Positions 56,561 to 64,000 of a stretch of DNA of 64,000 bases are shown here, piece by piece. The notes under the pieces are model-generated. The model saw only the letters and a program-made list of their open reading frames with translations. It had not been told where the DNA came from and made no database searches. This DNA is from Paracoccus sp. M683 (GTDB taxonomy: Bacteria; Pseudomonadota; Alphaproteobacteria; Rhodobacterales; Rhodobacteraceae). Numbering within the stretch: position 1 is the first letter of the stretch; the number at the start of each line of letters is the position of its first letter. The position numbers were made by a program, and so were the translations under genes. The stretch covers positions 28,319 to 92,318 of the forward strand of contig NZ_VKDF01000014.1 of the NCBI RefSeq assembly GCF_007096355.1, given 5' to 3'.

Positions 56561-58114
56561 ATGTTGATGTCGGCCGAGGAATACCGGGAGTCGTTGCGAG
56601 TCTACAAACCGCGCGTCTTCGTGAATGGAAATGCTGTTGAGAGTGTCGCTGACCACCCCCTGCTGGCACCGGGCATTGCTGCCGTCGGTGTCACCTATGA
56701 TTTCGCGCGGCAGGAAAGGCATCTGCCGATCATGACAGCGCGGCAAGGAACGTCCGGGAAAGTCGTCAACCGGATGCTGCATATCAACGAGACATCTCAG
56801 GATCTTCTCTACAAGCTCGAGGCGGTACGACTGGTGTGCCGGGCATCCGGCTGCGCACAGCGCTACCTGACCCATGATGCGCTGAACGGCATCTACCAGG
56901 CGACGAAGCTGACCGACGACCGTCATGGCACGGATTACGGTCAGCGCTTCCTGAACTATCTTCACGATATTCAGGACCGCGATCTGACGCTTGGCGTCGC
57001 GATGACGGATGCCAAGGGTGATCGGTCCAAGCGCCCGGGTCAGCAAGTGAACCCCGATGTTTATGTGCACATCAAGGAACGGCGGAAGGACGGCATCGTC
57101 ATCCGTGGCACCAAGGCGATCGTCACCGGCGCACCCTATATGCACGAGTTTCTGGTCATGCCCTGCCGCACCCATGCCCCGGAAGACAGCGCCTTTGCAG
57201 TCTGCTGCGCTGTTCCTTGCGACGCCCCCGGCGTGACCATTATCTCGCGGCCAGCTGGCCAACCCGGACAGGCATCGGCAAAGTTTTCGGGCAAATATGG
57301 TCAGGCGGTGGCCATGGTGGTGTTCGATGATGTGTTTGTGCCCCATGACCGGGTGTTCCTGGCGGGCGAGACTGAGGAAGGCGGCTATCTGACAACATCC
57401 TATGCCACCCATCATCGCCATTCCTGCATCGGCGCCCGCGCCGGCTTTGGCGATCTGCTGATCGGCGCCGGCGCGCTGATGATCGAGGCGAATGGTCTTG
57501 ATGCCGACAGGCACTCGCATATCCGCGAGGCGATGGTCGAACTCATTACCATCACCGAAAGCTTCTACGCCTGCGGTGTCGCCTCATCGGTCTATTGCAC
57601 CAAGGACCCGGCTGGATCGGTGATGCCCGATGCCGTCTTCTCGAATATCGGAAAACTGCTGCTGGCCACCAAGATCTACGACATGCACCGTGTGGCCCAC
57701 TATGTTTCCGGCGGCCTGATCGTCTCGCTGCCCGGCCCTGATGAAGACCATAACCCCGAGACCAAGGCCTCGATCGCAGCCGTGATGGGCGGCCGGGCCG
57801 ATATCCCCACGGAGCAGCGTGCCGAAGTGGCGCGCTTCATCGAGGATCTGACGGTCTCGCACGAGGCTGGCTGGTACTCGGTCATCTCGCTGCATGGCGG
57901 TGGCTCGCCCGAAGCGATGAAGCGCGAGATCTGGCGCAACTATCCCGTCATGGAAAAGGCGGAACTGGTGTCAAGCCTTCTCGAGCGCGGCATCCTGAAC
58001 GAAGGTCAGCGCGCCTCCAAACAGCCTGGCCGGTGTTGCGCGACAGGCTGCGAGGTGCCGGAGGCGCCCAAAGCCTCCGCGGCGAGTGCGATTGAGACCA
58101 CCGCCGGCGAATAG
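56561..58114 (+). CDS. 4-hydroxyphenylacetate 3-hydroxylase / 4-hydroxybutyryl-CoA dehydratase superfamily flavoprotein
   Basis: A 517-residue acyl-CoA-dehydrogenase-fold flavoprotein. N-terminal SAEEYRESLRVYKPRVFVNG, central DRDLTLGVAMTDAKGDRSKR, and C-terminal HYVSGGLIVSLPGP, GRADIPTEQRAEVARFIEDL and HGGGSPEAMKREI match the HpaB/AbfD superfamily, nearer AbfD in the last third. AbfD binds 4Fe-4S through C-x3-C plus a later His and Cys; here only the first Cys aligns (Cys98 in SGCAQRY), the second is Tyr102, and the late Cys position (HHRHSCIGARAG) reads Ala. The tail holds RCCATGC (Cys492, 493, 497). Hence likely an FAD enzyme with unknown substrate. GGAGA precedes the ATG; a TetR gene is divergent and a strong hairpin follows. 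Confidence 0.82.
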   Translation: MLMSAEEYRESLRVYKPRVFVNGNAVESVADHPLLAPGIAAVGVTYDFARQERHLPIMTARQGTSGKVVNRMLHINETSQDLLYKLEAVRLVCRASGCAQRYLTHDALNGIYQATKLTDDRHGTDYGQRFLNYLHDIQDRDLTLGVAMTDAKGDRSKRPGQQVNPDVYVHIKERRKDGIVIRGTKAIVTGAPYMHEFLVMPCRTHAPEDSAFAVCCAVPCDAPGVTIISRPAGQPGQASAKFSGKYGQAVAMVVFDDVFVPHDRVFLAGETEEGGYLTTSYATHHRHSCIGARAGFGDLLIGAGALMIEANGLDADRHSHIREAMVELITITESFYACGVASSVYCTKDPAGSVMPDAVFSNIGKLLLATKIYDMHRVAHYVSGGLIVSLPGPDEDHNPETKASIAAVMGGRADIPTEQRAEVARFIEDLTVSHEAGWYSVISLHGGGSPEAMKREIWRNYPVMEKAELVSSLLERGILNEGQRASKQPGRCCATGCEVPEAPKASAASAIETTAGE

Positions 58115-58134
58115 CTTTTGCCATCGGTCGCTTT

Positions 58135-58164
58135 GCCACCCCGGACGCCTTCGTCCGGGGTGGC
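58135..58164. terminator. Strong hairpin after the flavoprotein gene
   Basis: GCCACCCCGGACG - CCTT - CGTCCGGGGTGGC is a perfect 13-bp stem 20 bases past the stop, between convergent genes. It has no long T-tract but probably stops transcription from either side. Confidence 0.65.
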
Positions 58165-58210
58165 GTTCATGAAGGATGGGAGCGCGAGATGGGGTGCACC
58201 GGCTCTCGAC

Positions 58211-58702
58211 TTACCGCCTGACGAACCTCTGCTCCTGAACCTCCTTGCCCCATTGTGCCCCTGGGCGTTCTTCGGCCAGGTCGAAGCCACAGCTCTCATA
58301 GAGGTGTCGTGCGGCATTGAGGCCGCTGAAGGTCCAGAGATGGGACTCGGTGAAGCCCTGAGCGTCGACAAACTCCAGGGCGGAGGTCAACAGCTTGCGA
58401 CCGATGCCGCGACCCCTGATGCGGTCGTCGACGATGAACCAGCGCAGATGCGCGATGCCCTCACCCAGATCCTCACCGTCGATTGCGACCGAGCCGACGA
58501 TCTGGTTGCCCTGCATCGCGACCCAGATCTGGTTCTTGGGATGGCCAAGGCGGTCGTAGAATTCGGCAAGCCCGCGCGCGACCACGGATTCGAAGGGCTG
58601 CCCGAATCCAGAGTTGCGGGCATAAAAATGCGCGTGAAGCTGCGTGATCCGCGCAATTTGGCCGGTCTGGTAGCCGGCGACGACTCGAGTCTCGGACAGC
58701 AT
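58211..58702 (-). CDS. GNAT family N-acetyltransferase
   Basis: A 163-residue acetyltransferase. Motif A, RWFIVDDRIRGRGIGRKLL (about 98-116), holds the R-x-x-G-x-G/A acetyl-CoA loop; LWTFSGLNAARHLYESCGF forms motif B. MarR-fused relatives share the DRLGHPKNQIWVA style, but no HTH is present here. The start at 58702 has AAAGGA; an ATG five codons upstream also has a ribosome-binding site. Substrate unknown. It follows the AidB-like gene on the same strand by 44 bases. Confidence 0.88.
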   Translation of the reverse strand: MLSETRVVAGYQTGQIARITQLHAHFYARNSGFGQPFESVVARGLAEFYDRLGHPKNQIWVAMQGNQIVGSVAIDGEDLGEGIAHLRWFIVDDRIRGRGIGRKLLTSALEFVDAQGFTESHLWTFSGLNAARHLYESCGFDLAEERPGAQWGKEVQEQRFVRR

Positions 58703-58746
58703 GTCTTGTCCTTTCATTCTGCTGCCTTCAATCCGGCCGTCACGCT

Positions 58747-60444
58747 TCACCCCGCGACGGTCGCACGATCCATGATCCGCTTCGCCGTGTTCTGATCGAT
58801 CGCCAGCGCCATCGTGCCGAAATGCGATCCCCAGGCGCCGGATATCCCGGCGCTGCGCGTCGCCAGAAAGGCGTCTGCGATCTGGTTCGGGCTATAGCGC
58901 AGCAGTTCCGCCGCCTGAAGCAGCCGGGCAATGGCTTCGGTCATGGGTCGTGCCAGAAACTCGTCATCCAGCGCCTCGTGGATCAATCGCTCGGTCAGAC
59001 CCTTCATGGCGTCGAAACGCGCATCCTGACCGCGCAGGGGGCGCACCTCGTCCAGCAACGCCTCGATGGTGCGCGGATCTTTCTGCATGGCGCGACGGAC
59101 ATCCATGCACATCATGTTGGCGGTGCCTTCCCAGATGCTGTTCAGCGGCGCCTCACGATAGAGCCGCGCCATTGGGTTTTCCTCGATGAAGCCGTTGCCG
59201 CCATGGCATTGCAGCGCCTCATTGGCGATTGCGGGCGCACGCGAGCAGTTGAAGAACTTGGCCGCCGGAGTGGCAACGCGGGCCAGCAGGCGTTGGTGTT
59301 CATCGCTGTCCAGATCGTCGGTAGCCCGTGCCACGCGAAGCGCCATCAGCGTTGCGGCCTCAACCTCGACTGCCATATCCGCCAGCACATTCGTCATCAT
59401 CGGACGGTCCGCAATTGAAGTTCCAAAAGCGTTGCGCGTCCGCGTGTGGTTCAGCGCGAGCGTCAAGCATTGCCGCATCAACCCGGCCGATCCGATGGCG
59501 AAGTCAAGCCGGGTCAGGTGCGAATGGGACAGGATTTCCCGCAACCCCCGACCCTCCTCGCCCACGCGGATCGCCATCGTGCCGGCATATTCGATCTCGC
59601 TGGAGGCATTCGACTTGTTGCCGGCCTTGTCCTTCAACCGCTGGATCAGGAACCGGTTGAAGCTGCCATCGGGCAGGGTGCGCGGCACGAAAAAGCAGGT
59701 GACGCCGCCATCGACCTTGGCGAGGGTGAAGAACCCGTCCGATTGCGGTACCGAACAGAACCACTTATGTCCGGTCAGTTCATACCAATGCGCGGTCTTG
59801 CCGTGGTAGTCGTCGGAGTGCGAAAAGCGCGCGGTCGTCTGCGTCTCGCGCAGGTCGGAGCCGCCCTGTTTCTCGGTCATCGCATAGCCGATCACGACCG
59901 ATGGCTTGTCGCCCACTTCGCGCCGGTTGAATTCATATTCGGTGCCCTTGGCCTTTTCAGCCCAGATCGCGAGTGCTGGCTCGCTCTCGAACCCGGCATA
60001 CGCGGCATAGGCCATGCCGGTCGGACAGCCAGTGCCCTGTTCGACCTGGTTCCAGACATAGGACAGGACCGCACGGGCGAAATGGCCGTTCTTCTGGTTC
60101 GTGCGCCAGGCGAGGTTGGGCACCTCGTGCTGCCATGCCAGCGACATGAGCTGATGCCAGCTTGGATGAAAATCGACCCAGTCGATGCGATTGCCGAAAC
60201 GGTCATGGGTTTTCAGTTCCGGCAGATGACGATTTGCGAGGCGGGCAAGCTCCTGCACCTCTTCGTTCCCTGCAACCGCCCCCAGGGCCGCGCAGCGATC
60301 GGCCGCCCAAGGAGCCTCGCGCGCGACGGCCGCACGCAGGACCGCATCGCCGGTGAAGGCATTGAAGTCACTGGCGGGGCGCGCCTGATTGCGGACTTCA
60401 TGCGTGGCATAACGATTGCGCAGGATTTCGGCGGTATCGGTCAC
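58747..60444 (-). CDS. aidB: AidB-like acyl-CoA dehydrogenase family protein
   Basis: A 565-residue flavoprotein. Acyl-CoA dehydrogenase features: GYAMTEKQGGSDLRETQTTA, ELTGHKWFCSVPQSDGFFTL, LDFAIGSAGLMRQCLTLALN, LQCHGGNGFIEENPMARLYR and EAPLNSIWEGTANMMCMDV, the last typical of AidB. E. coli AidB (541 aa) binds DNA and is induced by alkylation; alphaproteobacterial relatives may be catabolic. The GTG at 60444 preceded by GGAGAG is preferred; the frame continues upstream without support. A TetR gene is divergent, with operators between. Confidence 0.88.
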   Translation of the reverse strand: MTDTAEILRNRYATHEVRNQARPASDFNAFTGDAVLRAAVAREAPWAADRCAALGAVAGNEEVQELARLANRHLPELKTHDRFGNRIDWVDFHPSWHQLMSLAWQHEVPNLAWRTNQKNGHFARAVLSYVWNQVEQGTGCPTGMAYAAYAGFESEPALAIWAEKAKGTEYEFNRREVGDKPSVVIGYAMTEKQGGSDLRETQTTARFSHSDDYHGKTAHWYELTGHKWFCSVPQSDGFFTLAKVDGGVTCFFVPRTLPDGSFNRFLIQRLKDKAGNKSNASSEIEYAGTMAIRVGEEGRGLREILSHSHLTRLDFAIGSAGLMRQCLTLALNHTRTRNAFGTSIADRPMMTNVLADMAVEVEAATLMALRVARATDDLDSDEHQRLLARVATPAAKFFNCSRAPAIANEALQCHGGNGFIEENPMARLYREAPLNSIWEGTANMMCMDVRRAMQKDPRTIEALLDEVRPLRGQDARFDAMKGLTERLIHEALDDEFLARPMTEAIARLLQAAELLRYSPNQIADAFLATRSAGISGAWGSHFGTMALAIDQNTAKRIMDRATVAG

Positions 60445-60455
60445 TGGACTCTCCG

Positions 60456-60475
60456 TGAATGTGAATTCATATTCA
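60456..60475. promoter_or_regulatory. Near-perfect 20-bp palindrome before the aidB-like gene
   Basis: TGAATGTGAATTCATATTCA differs from its reverse complement at one base pair (two positions). It lies 12 bases before the GTG start, and a possible minus-strand TTGACG -35 (60508-60513) lies upstream. Likely operator of the divergent TetR. Confidence 0.6.
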
Positions 60476-60520
60476 TTTTGGCAAGATTTGACGTGACTGT
60501 CGATTCGCGTCAAGATAAAA

Positions 60521-60534
60521 TGAATCCTGATTCA
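60521..60534. promoter_or_regulatory. Perfect 14-bp palindrome before tetR, second operator
   Basis: TGAATC-CT-GATTCA shares the TGAAT/ATTCA half-site with the palindrome at 60456-60475 and lies 14 bases before the TetR start, downstream of TTGACG (60488-60493). This suggests autoregulation. Confidence 0.6.
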
Positions 60535-60548
60535 CTCAGCGAGCTTCC

Positions 60549-61187
60549 ATGCCCGAACCGATCGTCTCGTCAAACAGCGGCACCGAAGTGCCCGGACCTT
60601 CGCGCCAGCCACGGCAGGCCGACAAGCCGGGCCAGATTCTCGCCGCCGCGCAGTCGGTGGTAATGGAGGGCGGTTTTGCCTCCTTGCAGATGACTGCGGT
60701 CGCCGCAGCGGCCGGCATCGCAGTTGGCACGATCTACCGCTATTACCCGTCACGCGCCGATCTCTGCGCCGCCATTGTCAGCTCCACCTCGCAGCGCGAA
60801 CTGGATGTCATCTGCGCGATAGAAGCTTCAGACGCTTCGCCATCAGACAAGCTCCGTGACGGGGTGCGCACCTTTGTCGCCCGCGCCATGCAGGGACGAC
60901 GGCTGGCCTATGGCCTGATCTTCGAGCCCATCGATCCGACCGTCGAGACAACGCGCTTGTACTATCGCCGCGCCATCGCAGATGTGTTCGAGCAGATTAT
61001 CCGCAAGGGTATTGCGGTCGGTGAGTTCCGATCCCTTGATCCCGCAGTAGCAGCCACTTGCACCGTCGGTGCCTTCATGGAAGGCCTGATTGGCACGCTG
61101 GCACCAGATGCTGAAGGCGCGCCAGGGTGCGAGCACGCGCGCTCTGCCGAGATCGCGGAATACTGTCTTGCAGGCGTCAGCGCCTGA
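60549..61187 (+). CDS. TetR family regulator
   Basis: A 212-residue regulator. A 25-residue disordered start precedes the HTH (GQILAAAQSVVMEGGFASLQ; AAAGIAVGTIYRYYPSRADL, about 28-75). The C-terminal domain is helical with one Cys-containing stretch near the end. Divergent from the AidB-like gene; shared half-sites upstream suggest it represses both. Such TetR-AidB pairs recur in alphaproteobacteria. Confidence 0.9.
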   Translation: MPEPIVSSNSGTEVPGPSRQPRQADKPGQILAAAQSVVMEGGFASLQMTAVAAAAGIAVGTIYRYYPSRADLCAAIVSSTSQRELDVICAIEASDASPSDKLRDGVRTFVARAMQGRRLAYGLIFEPIDPTVETTRLYYRRAIADVFEQIIRKGIAVGEFRSLDPAVAATCTVGAFMEGLIGTLAPDAEGAPGCEHARSAEIAEYCLAGVSA

Positions 61188-61334
61188 CCTTGCAGGACCG
61201 TCAATGGGTAACGGCATGGCCGCGACGGATCCTATGGCCCCTTTGCCACCCAGTCAGCATCACTGACTTGGCCAGTTAAACTTGGGGCCAGATCCGACGC
61301 CGATGTTATCGCTCACCTCGGCCAGCTTAGCGCG

Positions 61335-63761
61335 CTACCTCATCTCGAATTTCCGCCAGAGTGGGGTGCCATGAAAGAGCCATGGACGATAGAGCACGCG
61401 GCGCGGATCCGGTGCCTGCGGTGATTTCGATCCAGGTTTCGGCGCATCAGCCCCAAGCCGCATCGCGGGTGTACGTAGAATCGGTGGCTTGGTCCGCCGC
61501 TTCGGAAAAGGAATGGCCTCAGTGGACCCTGGAACCCGGATCGATGAGGCACCCCGGTCGACCTTCATGCTGCTGCCGCCCTTCGTGCCGGGGCCGACAT
61601 ATTGCCGGGCCTCGAACCAGTTGTAATAGAGCCGATAGATATTCAGCAGCGCGATCAGGACCACCGGCTTGAAGACCGCGCCGTTGATATACGCGGGACC
61701 GTTCCTGGCCCCCTTGCCGCCCGCGCGCTCGGTTGGACTGGTTCGCATGCGTAGTGAGTTCATGAAGGCGGAAACCGGTTGCAGCGTTGACCGCAGCACG
61801 CGCCGGGACAAGGCCGCGCGCAGGTCCGGGTCCATGATGTCCTGGTCGAAGGCCATGCCCTTCATACGGCTGCGGTATTGGCTGCGAAGCACAGGGAGGC
61901 CAATGACCTTGTCGGTCTCGCCGAAGTGCTGCACCGATGACCGCACCCAGATCTGAGGGAACTGACTGGACTGGAAGTTTGCGATGCAGAAAGGCGACAC
62001 GTTGCCCTGACGATCGGTGTGAACGGCCGTCGAGAGGCCTTGGGCGCAGAACTGCTCGAGCAAATCGTAGTCTGTCGCAGATGCGCCTTGCGGAAGTGCC
62101 GCGCTGGCCTTGAACCGATGGAGACCCGACTTGAAGTCGGCGATCCGCGCCGCGCTCTTCGGAACCGAAGCCTCCTTGTCGAAGGAAATCACGAACCACT
62201 CGAAGCGGTCCTCCGCGATCATGTCACGAAAGACATGGGGAACCACGCGCACCATGGCCGCTTCCTGCTCACCGACCAGTGTGATCTTTCCGGCGGGCAG
62301 CATGTCGCGCAGGCAGGCGAGATGGGCTGCTTTCGTATAGGTCGGCTTGATCACACCGCCCTTGAAGCTGCTGCGATAGTCGCGGTTGGTTTCCTGGAAG
62401 CCGAAATAGCGATGGCGGAGGTCGTCGAGAATCGCCCGTCGGGCCGTGGCATGGTCGAGGCGTTTCTGAACCTCCGGCGGGCGCACCAGACCCAGTGAAG
62501 TCTGATCATCGCATGCCCGTTCGAGCCGATCGGTGAAGACCCGCCAGCTCCCCTCGGCGCTCGCGAACAGTATGGCTTCATCGAAGCGCCCCTTCGGGCG
62601 TTGAAAGCCGAGCAACGGCGCCTTGAAGGTCTTGCCGGATGCCTGAATATAGGTGTTCCGGATATTGATCGGCTGGCCAGCCTCATCCAGATAGCTGCGC
62701 TCGACCAGATCGACCGCGTCGATGCGCGGATCGAAATTCGCGTCGATCCGGAAGACATAGCCACTGCGAATGTCGGCCGAAACCGAGAACAGCAATGGCG
62801 TCAGCCGCCTATCTGTCCTGCTCTCCCAGTTGACCGAGATCGTGACATCATCATGGGCGATCCGCATGTGACTAAAGCGTCCCGAGGCCTCGACGCCGTC
62901 CTTCCATTCGCGCAGCTTGGCGCGCTCAAAGGCCAGCAGGGTCTTTTCGAGCCAGAAGATGCGGCTATAGACCCGGCTGACGCCGATCTGCTTTCCGGTG
63001 TCGGGATCCGCCAGCAGGCGGCGCAGATCGTTGATGCTGGCCCCGTTGACCAGGGCCCGCCGGATCCTGACATTGTCGCGCTGGACCTGCTGTGCCTGAT
63101 GATCCGGCGACATGGATATCCGAGCCACAGGCTTGCCCTTGCAGGGGCGATGGATGATCCGGAATGCCGAAGGCTTGGCTTTGCGCCGATTGCCGCCGGC
63201 CTTGAGGGTCCCATGGGTGCCGTTGAAGGCGAACTCATCCGGGTGCTCGCGGTATCGCACGCCACAGGCGCCGCAAGCTGGACCCGATAAGAGGCCGTTA
63301 ACCGTTTGCAGCCGATCTTCCTCGTCCAGAAGATGCTGATTTGAGAGCACATTGAAGGAGACGCCGCACTGTCCGTTCCCATGCTGGTGCTCACAGACCA
63401 TGGAGCGGCCATCTTACCACCTGACCGGTTCTTCGGCATATTCGAATGCGTCGGAGAAGCGGCTGTTCTTGGCGCTGCCGTTGAGCCTGTAGCTGCCTCG
63501 GCCCCTCGCGAGCCCTGGCCGGTCAGTCGCCGCGAGTTGCTTTCGGGCACCTGCGCCGAGTCCCCTGAATGCCGGTAGCGAGAAGTCGGGTGCCAGCCCA
63601 TAGTTGCCGCAATCAGGATCGCCGCAGGTGTTGAGGTTGATCTTTGACGGAACCGCAGGATAGATTGCCTGCAATGACAGTTGCTGAATGCACTTGACCA
63701 CGCGATCTCCGATCTTTCGTCGTGTCAAGAGCGCCCCCGAGCAGATCGGGAGCTTGGCCAT
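61335..63761 (-). pseudogene. Zinc-ribbon transposase-like gene interrupted by an in-frame TAA
   Basis: One frame runs from ATG 63761 to 61335 (about 808 codons) but is broken by TAA at 63414-63416; the downstream part (688 codons) restarts at ATG 63401. The N-terminal part carries cysteine pairs on both sides of the stop (CGDPDC; CEHQHGNGQC; CGACG), i.e. several zinc-ribbons as in IS1/IS1595-type elements. The body has HTH-like INDLRRLLADPDTGKQIGVS and a nuclease-like region (HDDVTISVNWESRTDRRLTP), and a basic tail. No terminal repeats of an IS were identified. Family naming is tentative; it could be an uncharacterised transposition-associated protein. Confidence 0.5.
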
Positions 63762-63851
63762 TTCTGGCGAAAACGAAATCCCGAAACGATTTTTCTACAA
63801 TGTGTTGCGGCGGGACAATTCTCCCGCGCGCCCTCTGAAAGCTCGCCAAAA

Positions 63852-63898
63852 AATATTAATAAAAAACAAACGCCTGCCGAGAAAAATCTCGGCAGGCG
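63852..63898 (-). terminator. Rho-independent terminator for the gene at the right edge
   Basis: On the minus strand CGCCTGCCGAGA - TTTT - TCTCGGCAGGCG is followed by TTTGTTTTTTATT. It serves a gene entering from the right edge (stop at 63971) and resembles the hairpin at 54386-54420. Confidence 0.85.
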
Positions 63899-63908
63899 CG
63901 AAGGTCAT

Positions 63909-63933
63909 GTCCCAAAATTCGGAATGCGTCAGC
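63909..63933 (-). repeat. Accessory-block inverted repeat, right copy
   Basis: TGTCCCAAAATTCGGAATGC plus GTCAG is the inverse of 54456-54480 (22 of 25 positions). It lies between the terminator and the stop of the gene at the window edge. Confidence 0.55.
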
Positions 63934-63970
63934 CCGAACCGGGGGCTGTTCTTTCGCGCTGACCGCAGCC

Positions 63971-64000
63971 TTATGCGGCAGCCAGATTCCGCAGCACATA
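63971..64000 (-). CDS. 3' end of a gene running in from the right edge
   Basis: The last nine codons before TAA (63971-63973) read YVLRNLAAA on the minus strand, followed by the inverted repeat and a good terminator. The position of the terminator supports a true gene end; nothing can be said about its product. Confidence 0.4.
   Translation of the reverse strand, partial: YVLRNLAAA

Overview
The window is high-GC alphaproteobacterial DNA, most likely chromosome of Paracoccus or a close Rhodobacteraceae relative. The reasons are: the DUF2849-cysI arrangement; a DUF1127 gene followed by an array of hairpins with CCTCCTCCC loops (the CcsR / cuckoo RNA architecture known from Rhodobacter); a LexA box of the GAAC-N7-GAAC type; a DctB/DctD-like pair whose regulator lacks GAFTGA; and dispersed GC hairpin plus GGATATTTGGATGAAGAAG intergenic repeats. 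The assignment is inference from gene content; no rRNA or tRNA gene was seen.

Bases 1-54,200 are mostly core genome. Left to right: sulfite reductase (truncated by the window edge) with DUF2849 and a divergent Lrp regulator; arsC-arsH; an unusual membrane protein joining a Pycsar-effector-type TM domain to a DUF3616 propeller; an IscR-like Rrf2 regulator; an alpha/beta hydrolase and a tandem HD protein; icd; purQ; a DctB/DctD-like two-component system; an (Arg-Asp)-repeat protein; metZ with a structured leader; folE2; a PPC-type secreted protein; SOS-controlled uvrD/pcrA; rlmJ; the eight-hairpin CcsR-like array with its DUF1127 gene; mrp; terB-like, DUF1330, phzF and ppk2; pyrG; secG; cobQ/cobC; a ybjN-proC-tRNA-binding-hydroxyacid dehydrogenase run; csbD; glycerate kinase-corA; DUF475/TerC; yajC-secDF followed by the cytochrome c maturation genes ccmABCDG; ggt; and a lone TRAP binding protein. 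From about 48,600 a minus-strand group encodes GST, DUF4242, a TPR protein and a small cysteine-containing protein, followed by a MocR regulator and an MFS transporter.

Bases about 54,200-64,000 look accessory. They hold an aminotransferase remnant, two TetR-controlled catabolic units (isochorismatase-type hydrolase plus an HpaB/AbfD-like flavoprotein; AidB-like acyl-CoA dehydrogenase), a GNAT gene and a zinc-ribbon transposase-like gene broken by an in-frame TAA. A 25-bp imperfect inverted repeat (54,456-54,480 and 63,909-63,933), each copy next to a similar terminator, brackets this block.

The observations most worth pursuing are the PycTM-DUF3616 fusion with no visible cyclase partner, the CcsR-like array enlarged to eight units, the GAFTGA-less DctD-type regulator, the metZ leader with mutually crossing dyads, and the HpaB/AbfD-like enzyme that keeps only part of the Fe-S ligand set.
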